DNA of 64,000 nucleotides. It comes from Calamus simplicifolius. Lineage: Eukaryota > Streptophyta > Magnoliopsida > Arecales > Arecaceae. Of this stretch, positions 1 through 12,232 are shown one piece after another. Within the stretch, counting starts at the first letter, position 1, and every line of letters begins with the position of its first letter. The position numbers and the translations under genes were made by a program. A model generated the notes under the pieces. It worked only from the letters and a program-made list of their open reading frames with translations. It ran no database searches and was not told where the DNA came from. The stretch is from positions 295,571 through 359,570 of the forward strand of contig UESW01001675.1 of assembly GCA_900491605.1 (NCBI GenBank), written 5' to 3'.

Positions 1-1368
1 CGTCCTGCCGAACCTCCTCCGTAATAGATCTCCGAATGTCATCTAAACGCTCGGCAGAAATATCACCAGAATATCGCGAGCTGGAGGCATGATGGGGAAA
101 ATATGTAGAAGCTCTAGTGCCCAGACCATAGACCCTGCGGTCTCGCGGCTGGGCACCAACAGCCTCCAAAAATACACGTCACTCTCCTCTGCTGAGAGTT
201 CGACGGGCGTCTCCCCATCAGTGGAGTCGACCTGCGATGCCTAGGAGCGAAGCTCCTCGACTTGTGTCTTTGAATTATAAAATCAACAATAAATGAATCA
301 ATAAATTTCTCTAAATAAAATTTTAGAAATTAAATAGATACTACATAAAGCTAATTTCTTACCGCAACCTCCCATGATCGCGTATCGACCCAGGAACCGT
401 CCCTCCTGGTGTGTGTCGCCCTAAATAGACGAAACTCACCAGGATCTCCGCCCTCCTGCTCAGACTATAACAATAAAAAAATTGATATTAATGCAAATAT
501 TTATTAATAACAAAATTAGTAATTAAGTTATTTATGTTTTCTTACCATACGGCGTCTGTGCTCCTGAATCGAAATGGAGCCCGAAGTGTGGCGGGAGAGA
601 CCCGTGCCAAGACCGCTCCTCTCAGATCGGCGGTTCGTGCTGGCTGATGCGGACCTCCTGCGCCAGCCATCGGACTGCCAGGCCTACTGCCACTCGTGCC
701 AAATACCCTCTGGTACATGCGCAGGACGGTGACCCGATGACCTCCAATGATGAAGCATGTCGGAGTATCGGCGTCCCGTAAGGGCCTCCCATGTTGTCCT
801 AATGGCATCATGGCTGGCAGAGTCCCACGTAAACTTTTTCTGTATTAAAATAAACAGTTAGTTTCAGAATTTATTAAGATTAAGAAATTTTATATCAGTG
901 ATAAATTGTATTTAATAAGTTTACCTGAAACTCAGAAAAATAAAACTCCCTCGTGGCTGCAGATACGTGGTGCCAATCGTAGCCACTGGGATCTGCATGC
1001 CTCTGAAATACGGAGCTGATGTGGCTCGATACATGATGCTGCTCAATAAATCTGTTAAAAAAATACATGTTTATAAGTAATTGACTTAAAAACATAAACA
1101 TATATTTTTAATTAGTATATACTTACAGCCCATGAGCATCCAGTCGAAGTACGGTGCGGCCGATAGTGGAAGAACTCTCGAAGGTATGTATCGATCGGCT
1201 GGATGGTAATACCAATGCAGGATCACCGCCGACTGCTGGAGAGATCGAAGGATGTGCGATGTATGGAGATCCGAACTCTCCATCTCCAAAGCTCATGTGA
1301 TCTGATATAGCAGGGCTACGTCCCTGCTCACTCCGTATGTCGTCGGTAGATCTACCTCTGCCCGTCAT
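1..1368 (-). pseudogene. CACTA second gene (plant transposase Ptta/En/Spm, Transposase_24-type), partial
   Basis: This accessory CACTA gene follows the transposase gene. Exons can be drawn from splice sites shared with the copy at 22363-23813: 1368-1127 (starts MTGRGRSTDD), 1051-925, 839-546, 464-363 and 267 to beyond the window edge. The third exon encodes a conserved block beginning KKFTWDS and containing HVPEGIWHEWQ. The fourth encodes the RATHTRRDGSWVD motif typical of PF03004 proteins in plant CACTA elements. Exon 5 has an in-frame TAG shortly after its start, where CACTA-2 still has CAG. The family is thought to supply DNA-binding or accessory functions for transposition. The end of the gene lies outside the window. 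Confidence 0.75.
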
Positions 1369-1472
1369 ACTGAAAATACTAAAGATTCATGCAATTAAAT
1401 TACGATTAATGATTGACTATGTAAAAATTTAACACTTATAAAATAAAGTTGAATTTAAAAAAACCTCTATGT

Positions 1473-4400
1473 TTAATCGATGTCATTTGTTTCGTAAAAT
1501 GTTGGTTCAACGCCCGATGCCGTATCGGACCGCGATTCAGTTTCATTATCATCGGAAGGAAACCGAACATTTGCATCCGCAATTTCTTGGACATCACCAT
1601 TTGGATCTCTAAGTGATGTTTCAGGAGCCCTTGTGTCGTCCTCAATTGCATGCATTTCCATCTCATCCTCTTGAAATACAGGGCACTCGGCTGATTGACT
1701 TGATGAACTCTCCTCTAATACGATTGTTAAACGTGGGACGATTTTAGAAACAGCCCACCAATCTCGATTGTCGTTGTGCAAACTTGGATATCAGCAGTAA
1801 AACATATGCTGAGCTTGGGATGCAAGGATGAATGGTTCATATTTCTGCAATCTTCGTCGATGGTTCACTTCAACCAAATTGTAGTCGTTATGAACCCTTT
1901 TTCCCACAGGAACTATCGGATCGAACTAATCGCAACGAAACAATACGGTTCGTTTCATAGGCCAACCGGGATATTCAACTTCAACCACATCTACTAACTT
2001 TCCGTAATAATCCTGCATATTTGCTCCAACACTTTCTCCTTTAACACACACGCCCCAGTTCTACGTGCCTCTTGAAGCTGCTAATCGTTCAATCTGAAAT
2101 TTGTACCTATTAACAAAATAGCCAGTAGAGGTTATTACGATCTTCAATGGCCATTGCGATAGACATTTAATGAAAATATTGTCGGTTGTGAACCATGGAC
2201 CGTTTACCTATAAATTAATAAGCTATCATAACCAATTCGAAAAATAAAAGCCATTATTGAAATTGATTGAGTGATACTACTCACAAATTTATAAAACTAG
2301 TAAGCGAACTCCGTTTCTAACTTCAGCCCAATTGCAACTTGACTGATGTCGGGATTCATCTGTCGTTGTCTATCACAATACATCCTTATGGGATGATAAG
2401 GATTAAAACTTTTGTTAGCAATTAAATATTGTGGTATATTATAATTTAAATTAGAAGTTCCAATTAAGCATTGAAGTATACACTTACTCAATATATGGAT
2501 CGACTTCTCTACAGTTCATTAGGATGTAATAATGTGCTGCATTATACTCCATATCGCTAAGATTTCTTGACTTCTGCCCCCCAAATGAACGGCCGATACA
2601 TTTAAAAATTGATATTCTACCGTCATTAGGTTCTCCTTCGTCCACACATACGTCATCGTTACGACCAAGATTTTGGCTCCTCGTGTGGACGTGACCCTCA
2701 AAGTAATGCGAGGCAAAAGCTGAAACTTTTTCGACTAAGTGTGCATTGCATATAGAACCTTCAACCCTTGCCTTATTACGCACATTATTTTTTAACTTCT
2801 TAAGGTACCTATATGTAAAGTTGAGACAAAAAATTAACCAATTTTCTTGCAATGAAATAATATTTGAAATGTCAACATGTCTTAAAGATGTATATATTTA
2901 CCTCTCGAAAGGATACATCCAGTGATACTGCACGAGACCAGCTATCCTCGCTTCGTATGGCAAGTGAACTGGTAAATGCTCCTTGAGTCAAAAAAACTGG
3001 GAGGAAATATTCGCTCTAGCTTGCATAAAATAATTGGAATTTCCTCCTCAAGCCTTGCCATGGATGCAGAAGTAATGACTGCGGCAGATAACTCCTTGAA
3101 GAATAAGCTGAGCTCCGTCAATGCCTTTCAGACATGTTATGGAAGCAACTCACGAAAAGCTATAGGCAATAACCATTGCATGAAAACATGACAGTCGTGA
3201 CTCTTCATGCCGAACAACTTGAGCTTATGCATGTCCACACACCTACCGATATTTGAGGCATAACCATATGGAAATTTTAACCCTCTAAGCCAGTTACATA
3301 AAACTTCTCGTGAATTTCTGTCAAGAGTGTAACAGGCTTTAGGATAGGTCCCATCGGCACTCCACCTCGAATTTTATGACTGCTTAGTTCTTTCGGAAGG
3401 CGATCAAGTTACGCCTGTAAGGATGATTTGGGGGCAAGAACTTCCTATGATTATCAAACCATGACTGCTTACTACTCTTCTGCAATGTAAATGCATCCGA
3501 ATCATACATGCAATGAGGGCATGCCAGACGTCCAGCAGTGCTCCAATCAGACAACATTGCATATGCCGGGAAGTCACTTATTGTCCACATCAAAGCAGCT
3601 CTCATGATGAAATTCTGTTTCATAGAAATGTCGTAGGCTACGACTCCTGTTTCCCACAACATTTTCAATTCGGCCACCAACGGTTGCAGGAAGACATCAA
3701 TCTTTTCCTTTGGATTTGATGATCCTGGAACCAAAACTATCAAAAACATTGCAGTATCTTTCATGCACTTCCATGGACGAAGGTTATATACAGTCAATAT
3801 CACAGGCCAACATGAATAGTGTTGCCCCGCTTGACCGAATGGTTGGAAGCCATCGGTACAAAGACCTAATCTCACATTCCTTATATCTTCAGCGAAATTA
3901 GGATGATTTTCATTGAAATGCTTCCAAGCTTTTGAATTTGATGGATGCCATTTCATCCTCTTTGGATTCATGTTCGGCATGCCATCTAATATCAGCAGCT
4001 GTAGCCTCAGATCTGTATAATCTCTGCAGGCATGGAGTAAGAGAAAAGTAATGCATTCTCTTGTAAGGAACACTTTTCCTCCTACTTGTACTAGCTCCCC
4101 CTTCGCCGTTTTTGTACCTCGATTGCCCATAAATCTTACACCATCTCAGCTCTGAGTCTTCACCCCAATATATCATACAATTGTTCAGGCAACAATCGAT
4201 CTTATTAACCGAGAGCCCAAGCCCACGCAACAACTTCTTCGTTGAGTAAAAACTGTCTGCTACAACATTATCATTTGGTAAAATTTCCTTGATTAACCCA
4301 GCTACAGAATTAAACGCCTTTTCTGATAATCGATGTTCTGCCTTAATATTCAACAACCGAGCAGCCGTAGACAACTGGAAATGACCCTCACAACCAGGAT

Positions 4401-4852
4401 ACAATTCTTGATTTGCGGCACGCAACATATCATAAAATTGTTGTGCATCTGGATTTGGTTCTTCCATAAATGTATTCTGATTGAATTCATTACCCGATGC
4501 ATTCATCACCATTTCTTCATGTGTTTAAATTCACAAATGGTTCATCTTCTGGAATTGACACTTGTTGGCTTGTAACAGCTACCGAAATTTCCTCCGGTTC
4601 ACCTTGACAGTACCAAACATCGTAATCAGGAACAAACCCCTTTTTACACAAATGCACCTTAATAGTTTCAACATCTCTGTAGGCTTTATTCTGACACCTG
4701 TGGAAGTTGCATGGGCACCTAATCCTAGGCCCATCCATCCATTCAGGTTGGCTACATGCAAATGCGATAAATTCTTCCAATCCATTCAGAAAATCTGGAT
4801 TAAGCAAGCTATCTTTTATCCTTGCATACATCCACGAGCGAGCCTCGCTCAT
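1473..4852 (-). pseudogene. CACTA TNP2-type transposase, decayed
   Basis: Domains in order on the minus strand are as follows. A transposase-associated domain starts at MSEARSWMY (4852 to about 4640). The TNP2 core (4130-3384) has LGLCTDGFQPFG, whose Asp is probably the first catalytic acidic residue, and LACPHCMYDSDAF. The segment containing GMKSHDCHVFMQ follows (about 3211-3177). A DUF4218-like region comes next (about 3150-2490, FFKELSAA ... AAHYYILMNCREVDPYIE). A DUF4216-like region follows (about 2210-1860, VEVEYPGWPMKRTV), then an acidic tail ending at 1473. Frameshifts near 4515 and 3970 and several stops break the frame, so it cannot make transposase. Its last 34 codons survive in CACTA-2 at 22153-22255, which links the two elements. 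Confidence 0.88.
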
Positions 4853-4858
4853 TTTTGA

Positions 4859-5230
4859 CCGACTTATACAATTTCTGGTATACCATTAAAGGAAACCACA
4901 ATATAAAACTATATTAGCATTAGTACATATATAACTAAATTATATATTTTACTCAACTAAGGTAAATAACAACTACTTAAATCATTTATAACTAAACCAA
5001 TTTTCTTTTATACAACTAAGGTACCTACCCTGCAAGGCCAGGCCACGGCTACGATCCTTGCCACGTGCTAGCAAGGACCGAGGCACAGGTTCATGCCAGG
5101 CATAATGCTAGGGATTGGGTTCGGGCCAGGCCACAATGCGGTCCATTCAATCATCGGACTTCACAAGCAATCAAGTGTCCTAAATTAATTCCACCTTCAC
5201 TCCATGTCTAAAAGGTGAGGCCCTATCCCA
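4859..5230. other. CACTA-1 region upstream of the transposase gene
   Basis: AT-rich at 4880-5020, then a more GC-rich stretch with repeated GCCAGGCCA/TGCCAGGCA words. This is where the promoter and 5' untranslated region of the transposase gene should lie. I see no TATA box or motif I can defend. Confidence 0.4.
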
Positions 5231-5232
5231 TT

Positions 5233-5437
5233 CAAGAATATTTTTGTGATATGTTATTCTGCTATTAATTATCATCGATGGTTTACGTTGAAATTTCAGC
5301 AGCATTTCCCCATATGTTCTCCTAAATGTGTGGCATATATCCACACTAGGAGAACACATGAGCAAATACAAACCGCAATCTTAACCAACGATGATTAATA
5401 GCAGACTAACATATCACAAAAAATATTCTCAAACTGT
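5233..5437. repeat. Long imperfect palindrome inside CACTA-1
   Basis: The left arm (about 5233-5333) begins with the AAGAATATTTTTGTGATATG region. The right arm (about 5341-5437) is its inverted counterpart, ending in CATATCACAAAAAATATTCT. The centre is the 7-bp CATATAT at 5334-5340, flanked by ATGTGTGG and CCACACTAGGAGAACA. Each arm is about 100 bp with small mismatches and indels. Such a sequence could form a cruciform in DNA or a long hairpin if transcribed. Confidence 0.8.
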
Positions 5438-5453
5438 CCACCAGGACAATTTG

Positions 5454-5484
5454 AGAATTTGTAAGACTAAGTCTTACAAATTCT
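5454..5484. repeat. Perfect 15-bp-arm hairpin
   Basis: AGAATTTGTAAGACT (5454-5468) is followed by one A and then its exact reverse complement (5470-5484). It lies 17 bp beyond the long palindrome. It could be a protein-binding dyad or a small foldback; nothing shows that it is a terminator. Confidence 0.85.
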
Positions 5485-6190
5485 TAAACGGGTCTAAAGG
5501 TTATAGTGCTGTGATTAATAATATGGAAATCCGAAGACAATCGAACTTATGCTTGTTATTCATAAATTCTTATCAATTATACATATATAGGAATAGTGTT
5601 CTCTATATATAATCGACTTCTTAAGATTATTATGTCAAATATAAATGTTTGTAAAGTCTAAAATATAAATCATTGAACCTGCTAAATTGTTGCTGAAAAT
5701 TAAATAAAACTATAACAAGACTTTCATTCTAGCATTACATAATTTAATGCATCATTTAATTTGAAGCAGAATGTAAATAATCAAGACATAACAATTGTAA
5801 ATAACTACAAATGCACATATATTATTGCATAAACAGCTTTAAAGAAACCCTAATAATAGAATTAGGTCTTTTTTAACCTTAACTAAGAGTGACAATAGTA
5901 GTCTAAAACATGTTATTGGATATGAAACATAAACATAATAATATTTTTTTAATTAAATAACGATGATCATTAATAATCTAAATCATTGAATATGATGTTA
6001 CTATTTCTAAACATTTATACATAAAAAAATATAAGATTTAGATACTTTTAACCGCATTAAGTGATCAAAAAATGGATTGTTTAAATTAATAACATCAATT
6101 TTTCCAACTTGATGCATAAGCTGAACATTTTAATTCAAATTCTACATCTAATGGTTTAAACATGAATGCAAAACCATTATATGTAATTAC
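5485..6190. other. AT-rich DNA inside CACTA-1, nothing recognised
   Basis: AT-rich with short homopolymers and no open reading frame of note. I see no repeat, gene or terminus here. Confidence 0.5.
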
Positions 6191-6194
6191 TATT

Positions 6195-6660
6195 TTTTTA
6201 AATGGTGGCCTGGCCACCGTGGCCAGGCCACCGCCGGCCACGGCCGCCAACGTGGCCGACGCCTCAAGGGTGGGGGAAAAACTCCACCCCATTTTTATTT
6301 TTTTTTAACGGTGGCCTGGCCACCGTGGCCAGGCCACCGCTGGCCGGTGCCTTAGGGGTTGGGGAAAAACCCCACCCCAATAAATTTTTTTTAACAGGCC
6401 ACCGCCGGCCATGGCCGGCGCCGTGGCCGGCGCCTCAGGGGTGGGGGAAAAACCTCACCCCAATAAATTTTTTTTTAGCCAGGCCACCGCCGGCCACGGC
6501 CGCCGCCGTGGCTGGCGCCTCATGGGTGGGGGAAAAACCCACCACCCAAGAAATTTTTTTTTTAACGGTGGCCTAGCCACCGTGGCCAGCCCACCGCCGG
6601 CCATGGCGGCGGCTGTGGCCGTCGTCTACGGCCGCCGCCGTGGCCGTGGCCTCATGGAAA
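6195..6660. repeat. GC-rich tandem repeats with GGCC-rich foldback words
   Basis: About 4.5 imperfect copies of an 85-110 bp unit. Each unit has a T tract, then GGTGGCCTGGCCACCGTGGC-type sequence, then CGGCCACGGCCGCCG-type sequence, then GGGTGGGGGAAAAACCCCACCCC. The unit is internally palindromic and can fold in several ways. Related blocks occur in CACTA-2 at 20826-21430 in the opposite orientation relative to the flanking sequence. Apparent reading frames through it are by-products of its composition. Confidence 0.82.
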
Positions 6661-6842
6661 CGGGAGGGCGGGGGGGTGGGGGAGGGGGGGGAGGGTGGCT
6701 TACCTCGCTGGGAGGGGGGCTGCCGCCGGTGGCTCCTAACGCCGGGGGGAGGGCGGGGGGAGGCAAAGGAGGGGTACGGCGCAGATTAAGGTTCAAAGAG
6801 GAAGAAGAAGAGGCCGGGGGGGGGGGGGGGGGGGGCTGGGCA
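6661..6842. repeat. G-rich low-complexity tract
   Basis: Several runs of 4-9 G and a final run of about 18 G near 6817-6834. It could form G-quadruplexes on the plus strand. It continues directly from the GC-rich repeats and stops where the subterminal repeats begin. Confidence 0.75.
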
Positions 6843-6849
6843 TGACTCA

Positions 6850-7893
6850 GAATGTATACTAGGGTTTAGCGACGCAATTTGCATCGCTAAACCCTCGCTA
6901 TTTTTTTTAAAATTTATTATGGATTAGCGATGCAATTATGCATCGCTAATCTGTCGCTAATTTATCTTTTTTTATTATTTCTGAGAAACTTAGCGACGCA
7001 AATAATTGCGTCGCTAATGAGTCGCTAATTTGGCGGCAATGACCGACGAAATTTTTTTTTTTTTTTTCAGGAAAAATGCGTCGCTAGTGCATCGCAATTT
7101 TTTATTTGATAATTATATTTGATAAAAATTATTTTTTTGAAAATAATTGTGATGCATATGGTTGCGTCGCAATATTTTATTTTTAAAATTTGTATAACAT
7201 TTATTTTTTAAAAAACTTTGCGACGCAATAGATGCGCCGCAAAGTTAATATTTTTTTTAATTTTCTGGTTTATTGCATCGCTAATGCGTCGCTATTTAAC
7301 GTAATTTAATTTTTTAAAACTTTGCGACGCAATGATTTGCATCGCAATATTTTATTTCATAATTATTAGATAAAAATTATTTTTTCTTAAAATAATTGCG
7401 ACACATATGGTTGCATCGCAATATTTATTTTAATTTTTTTATAACATTTAGTTTTTAAAAAAATATTGCGACACAATAGATGCTCGTAAAATTAAAATTT
7501 ATAATTTTTTTAATTTTCTAGTTTATTGCATCGCTAATGCGTCGCTATTTAACATAATTTAATTTTTTTAAAAAAATATTGCGATGCATGGATTTACGTC
7601 GCAATATTTCTATTTGATAATTATATTTGATTAAAATTACTTTTTCTTAAAATCATTGCGATGTATATGGTTGCGTCGCAATATTTATTTTCAATTTTTT
7701 ATAATTTTTTTTTAAAAAAATATTGTGACGCAAAATATGTATCGCAAAATTAAAATTTATTTTTTAATTTTTGGTTTATTGCGTCGCTATTTAACATAAT
7801 TTATTTTTTTTAAAATATTTGCGACGCAATGATTTGCGTCGCAATATTTTATTTGATAATTATATTTGATAAAAATTATATTTTCTTAAAATT
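6850..7893. repeat. CACTA-1 inner subterminal repeat array
   Basis: Dozens of copies, in both orientations, of short motifs related to TTGCGACGCAA, TTAGCGATGCAA and ATTGCGTCGCTAA, separated by AT-rich spacers. Larger blocks of about 230 bp recur, for example the TTTGATAATTATATTTGAT-containing block near 7108, 7617 and 7854. In the CACTA superfamily, subterminal repeats of this kind are binding sites for the element-encoded protein that assembles the ends. Confidence 0.85.
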
Positions 7894-10800
7894 ATTGCGA
7901 TCGATCCAAGCCCTGATCCCGATCGGTGACGATCGATCTCGGGCCGTTGCGATCGATCCAATCGACGTTGATCGATGGTTGTGATCGATCAAAGCCCTTA
8001 TCCCAATCGGCAACGACCGATCTTCAATCGTCATGATCGATCCGATCGGCGACGATCCGATGGTTGTGATCGATCCAAGCNNNNNNNNNNNNNNNNNNNN
8101 NNNNNNNNNNNNNNNNNNNNNNNNNNNNNNNNNNNNNNNNNNNNNNNNNNNNNNNNNNNNNNNNNNNNNNNNNNNNNNNNNNNNNNNNNNNNNNNNNNNN
8201 NNNNNNNNNNNNNNNNNNNNNNNNNNNNNNNNNNNNNNNNNNNNNNNNNNNNNNNNNNNNNNNNNNNNNNNNNNNNNNNNNNNNNNNNNNNNNNNNNNNN
8301 NNNNNNNNNNNNNNNNNNNNNNNNNNNNNNNNNNNNNNNNNNNNNNNNNNNNNNNNNNNNNNNNNNNNNNNNNNNNNNNNNNNNNNNNNNNNNNNNNNNN
8401 NNNNNNNNNNNNNNNNNNNNNNNNNNNNNNNNNNNNNNNNNNNNNNNNNNNNNNNNNNNNNNNNNNNNNNNNNNNNNNNNNNNNNNNNNNNNNNNNNNNN
8501 NNNNNNNNNNNNNNNNNNNNNNNNNNNNNNNNNNNNNNNNNNNNNNNNNNNNNNNNNNNNNNNNNNNNNNNNNNNNNNNNNNNNNNNNNNNNNNNNNNNN
8601 NNNNNNNNNNNNNNNNNNNNNNNNNNNNNNNNNNNNNNNNNNNNNNNNNNNNNNNNNNNNNNNNNNNNNNNNNNNNNNNNNNNNNNNNNNNNNNNNNNNN
8701 NNNNNNNNNNNNNNNNNNNNNNNNNNNNNNNNNNNNNNNNNNNNNNNNNNNNNNNNNNNNNNNNNNNNNNNNNNNNNNNNNNNNNNNNNNNNNNNNNNNN
8801 NNNNNNNNNNNNNNNNNNNNNNNNNNNNNNNNNNNNNNNNNNNNNNNNNNNNNNNNNNNNNNNNNNNNNNNNNNNNNNNNNNNNNNNNNNNNNNNNNNNN
8901 NNNNNNNNNNNNNNNNNNNNNNNNNNNNNNNNNNNNNNNNNNNNNNNNNNNNNNNNNNNNNNNNNNNNNNNNNNNNNNNNNNNNNNNNNNNNNNNNNNNN
9001 NNNNNNNNNNNNNNNNNNNTGCGATCGATCCAAGCCCTGATCCTGATCGACGATGACGATCTCGGACCATTGCGATCGGTCTGATCGGCGACGATTCGAC
9101 GGTTGTGATCGATCCAAGCCGTGATCCCGATCAGCGACGATCGATCTCGGACCAGCGATGATCGATCCAATTGGCGACGATCTGACAGTTGCGATCGATC
9201 CAAGCTGTGATCCCGATCGGCGACGATCAATCTCGGACCGTCGCAATTGATGCAATCGGCGACGATCCAACGGTTGTGATCGATCCAAGCTATGATCCCG
9301 ATCAGCGATGATCGATCTCGGACCGTCGCGTTCGATCCAATCGGCAATGATCCAATGGTTGCGATCGATCCAAGCCCTGATCCTGATCGACGATGACCAA
9401 TCTCGGGCCGTTGCGATCGGTCCGATCGGCGACGATTCGATGGTTGCGATCGATCCAAGCCTGATCCCGATCGGCGATGATAGATCTTGAGCCGTTGCGA
9501 TCGGTTCCGTCGGCGATGATCCGATGGTTGCGATCGATCCAAGCCCTGATCTTGATCGGCGACGACCGATCTCGGGCCGTTAAGATCCATCCTATCGGCG
9601 ATGATCCGACGGATGTGATCGATCCAAGCCCTGATCCCGATCGGCAATGATCGATCTCGGACCGTCGTGATCAATCCGATCGGCGAAGATCCGACGGTTG
9701 CGATCGATCCGAGCCCTGATCCCGATCGGCAACGATCGATCTTGGACCCCTGCGATCGGTGCGATCGGCGATGATCCGATGGTTGCGATCGATCCAAGCC
9801 ATGATCCCGATCGGCGACGACCAATCTCGGGCCATTGCGATCGGTCCGATCGGCGACGATCCGATGGTTGCGATCAATCCAAGCCCTGATCCCGATCGGC
9901 GATGATAGATCTCGAGCCGTTGCGATCGGTCCGATCGGCGATGATCCGATGGTTGCGATCGATCCAAGCCCTGATCCCGATCGGCGATGACCGATCTCAG
10001 GCCGTTAAGATCTGTCGATCGGTGACGATCCGACGGTTGTGATCGATCCAAGCCCTGATCCGATCGGCGATGATCGATCTCGGACCATCATGATCGATAT
10101 GATCGGTGATGATCCGACGGTTGCGATCGATCCAAGCCCTGATCCCGATCGGCGATGATCGATCTTGGACCCCTACGATCGGTCCGATCGGCGACGATCC
10201 GATGGTTGCGATCGATCCAAGTCGTGATCCCGATCCACGACGATCGATCTCGGACCGTCGTGATCGATCCGATCGGTGACGATCTGACGATTGCGATCGA
10301 TCCAAGCCTTGATCCCGATCGGCGACGATCGATCTCGGACCGTCGCGATCGATCCGATCGGCGATGATCCGATGGTTGCGATCGATCCAAGCCATGATCC
10401 TGATCAGCGACGATCAATCTCGGACCGTCGCGATCGATCCAATCGGCGACGATCCAACGGTTGTGATCGATCCAAGCCATGATCCCGATCAGCGATGATC
10501 GATCTCAGACCGTCGCGTTCGATCCAATCGGCAACGATCCGACGGTTGTGATAGATCCAAGCCATGATCCCAATCGGCGATGATCGATCTCGGACCATTG
10601 CGATCGGTTTGATCAGAGATGATCCGACGGTTGCGATCGATCCAAGCCGTGATCCCGATCGGCAACGATTGATCTTGGACCATCGCGATCGATCCGATCG
10701 ACGACGATCCGACAGTTGCGATCGATCCAAGCCCTGATCCCGATCGGCGACAACCGATCTCGGACCGTTGCGATCGGTCTGATCGGCGAGGATCCGACGC

Positions 10801-12232
10801 TTGCGATCGATCCAAGCCATGATCCGGATCGGCAATGATCGATCTCAGACCGTCGTGATCGATCTGATCGGTGACGATCCGATGGTTGCGATCGATCCAA
10901 GCCCTGATCCTGATCCGCGACGACCGATCTCGGGCCTTTGCGATCGGTCCGATCGACGACGATCCAACGGTTGCGATTGATCTAAGCCCTGATCCCGATC
11001 GGCGACGACCGATCTCGGGCCGTTACGATCAGTCCGATCGGCGACGATCCGACAGTTGCGATCGATCCAAGCCCTAATCCTGATCTGCAATGACTGATCT
11101 TGGACCATCGCGATCGATCCGATCGGCAACGATCCGACGGTTGCGATCGATCCAAGCCCTGATCTTGGTCGGTGATGATCGATCTCGGACCATTTCGATC
11201 GGTCCGATCGGCGACGATCCGACGGTTGCGATCGATCCAAGCCATGATCCCGATCGGCGACGACCAATCTCGGACCGTCGCGATCAATCTGATCGGCGAC
11301 GATCCCACGGTTGCGATCGATCCAAGCCCTGATCCGATCGGCGACGACCAATCTTGGACCGTTGCAATCGGTTCGATCGGCGACGATCCGATGTTTACGA
11401 TCGATCCAAGCCGTGATCCCGATCGGCGATGATCGATCTCAGACCATCGCGATCGATCCAATCGGCGACGATCCAACGGTTGCGATCGATCCAAGCCGTG
11501 ATCCCGATTAGTGATGATCAATTTTGGACTGTCGCGATCGATCCGATCAGCGACGATCCGATGGTTGCGATCGATCCAAGCCATGATCCCGATCGGCGAC
11601 GATCGATCTCGGACCGTCGCGATCGATTCGACGGATCGATCGATCCAAGCCGTGATCCCGATCGGCGACGACCGATCTTGGACCGTTGTGATAGGTCCGA
11701 TCGGCGACGATTCGATGGTTACGATCGATCCAAGCCATGATCCCGATTGGTGACGATCGATATCGGACCGTCGCGATCGATCCAATCGGTGACGATCCGA
11801 TGGTTGCGATCGATCCAAGCCGTGATCCCGATCAGCGACGATCGATCTCGGACCGTCGCGATCGATCCGACGGTTGCGATAGATCCAAGCCATGATCCCG
11901 ATCGGCGACGATCGATCTCGGACCGTCGCGATCGATCCGACGGTTGCGATAGATCCAAGCCATGATCCCGATCGGCGACGATCGATCTCGGATTGATGCG
12001 ATCGGTTCGATCGATGACGATCCGACGGTTGCGATCGATCCAAGCCGTGATCCCGATCAGCGACGATCGATCTCGGACCGTCGCGATCGATCTGATCGGC
12101 AACAATCCGACGGTTGCGATCGATCCAAGCCCTGATCCCGATCGGCGACGACCGATCTCGGACTGTTGCGATCGGTTCGATCGGCGACGATCCGACGGTT
12201 GCGATCGATCCAAGCCGTGATCCCGATCGGCA
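7894..12232. repeat. 85-bp minisatellite rich in GATC
   Basis: The monomer is about 85 bp: GGTTGCGATCGATCCAAGCC, then a CTGATCCCGATCGGCGACGA segment, then TCGATCTCGGACCGTCGCGA, then TCGATCCGATCGGCGACGAT and CCGAC. Successive copies start 85 bp apart (about 9694, 9779, 9864). The span fits about 51 units, about 40 of them visible outside the gap. A few copies are shortened, for example near 11630 and 11865-11950. It runs from one subterminal block (7893) to another (12233), so it lies inside CACTA-1. Because 85 is not a multiple of 3 and stops are rare, long spurious reading frames run through it on both strands. Confidence 0.93.
8081..9019. other. Assembly gap (N)
   Basis: 939 undetermined bases inside the minisatellite. 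The repeat is in progress on both sides, so the gap most likely hides more 85-bp units, and its true length is uncertain. Confidence 0.98.

Noticed and set aside
6202..6845. Open frames rich in Ala, Gly, Pro, Trp and Arg
   Set aside because: They follow the GC-rich repeats and G runs; there is no start context, domain or conservation. The same applies to 20835-21469.
7876..12220. Many long reading frames on both strands with Arg-Ser-Asp-rich products
   Set aside because: They are translations of the 85-bp minisatellite, partly through undetermined bases. The repeat length is not a multiple of three and stops are rare in any frame, so open frames arise without coding.
7894..12232. Regularly spaced repeats resembling a CRISPR array
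   Set aside because: The units are contiguous tandem copies without unique spacers and lie in plant transposon DNA.
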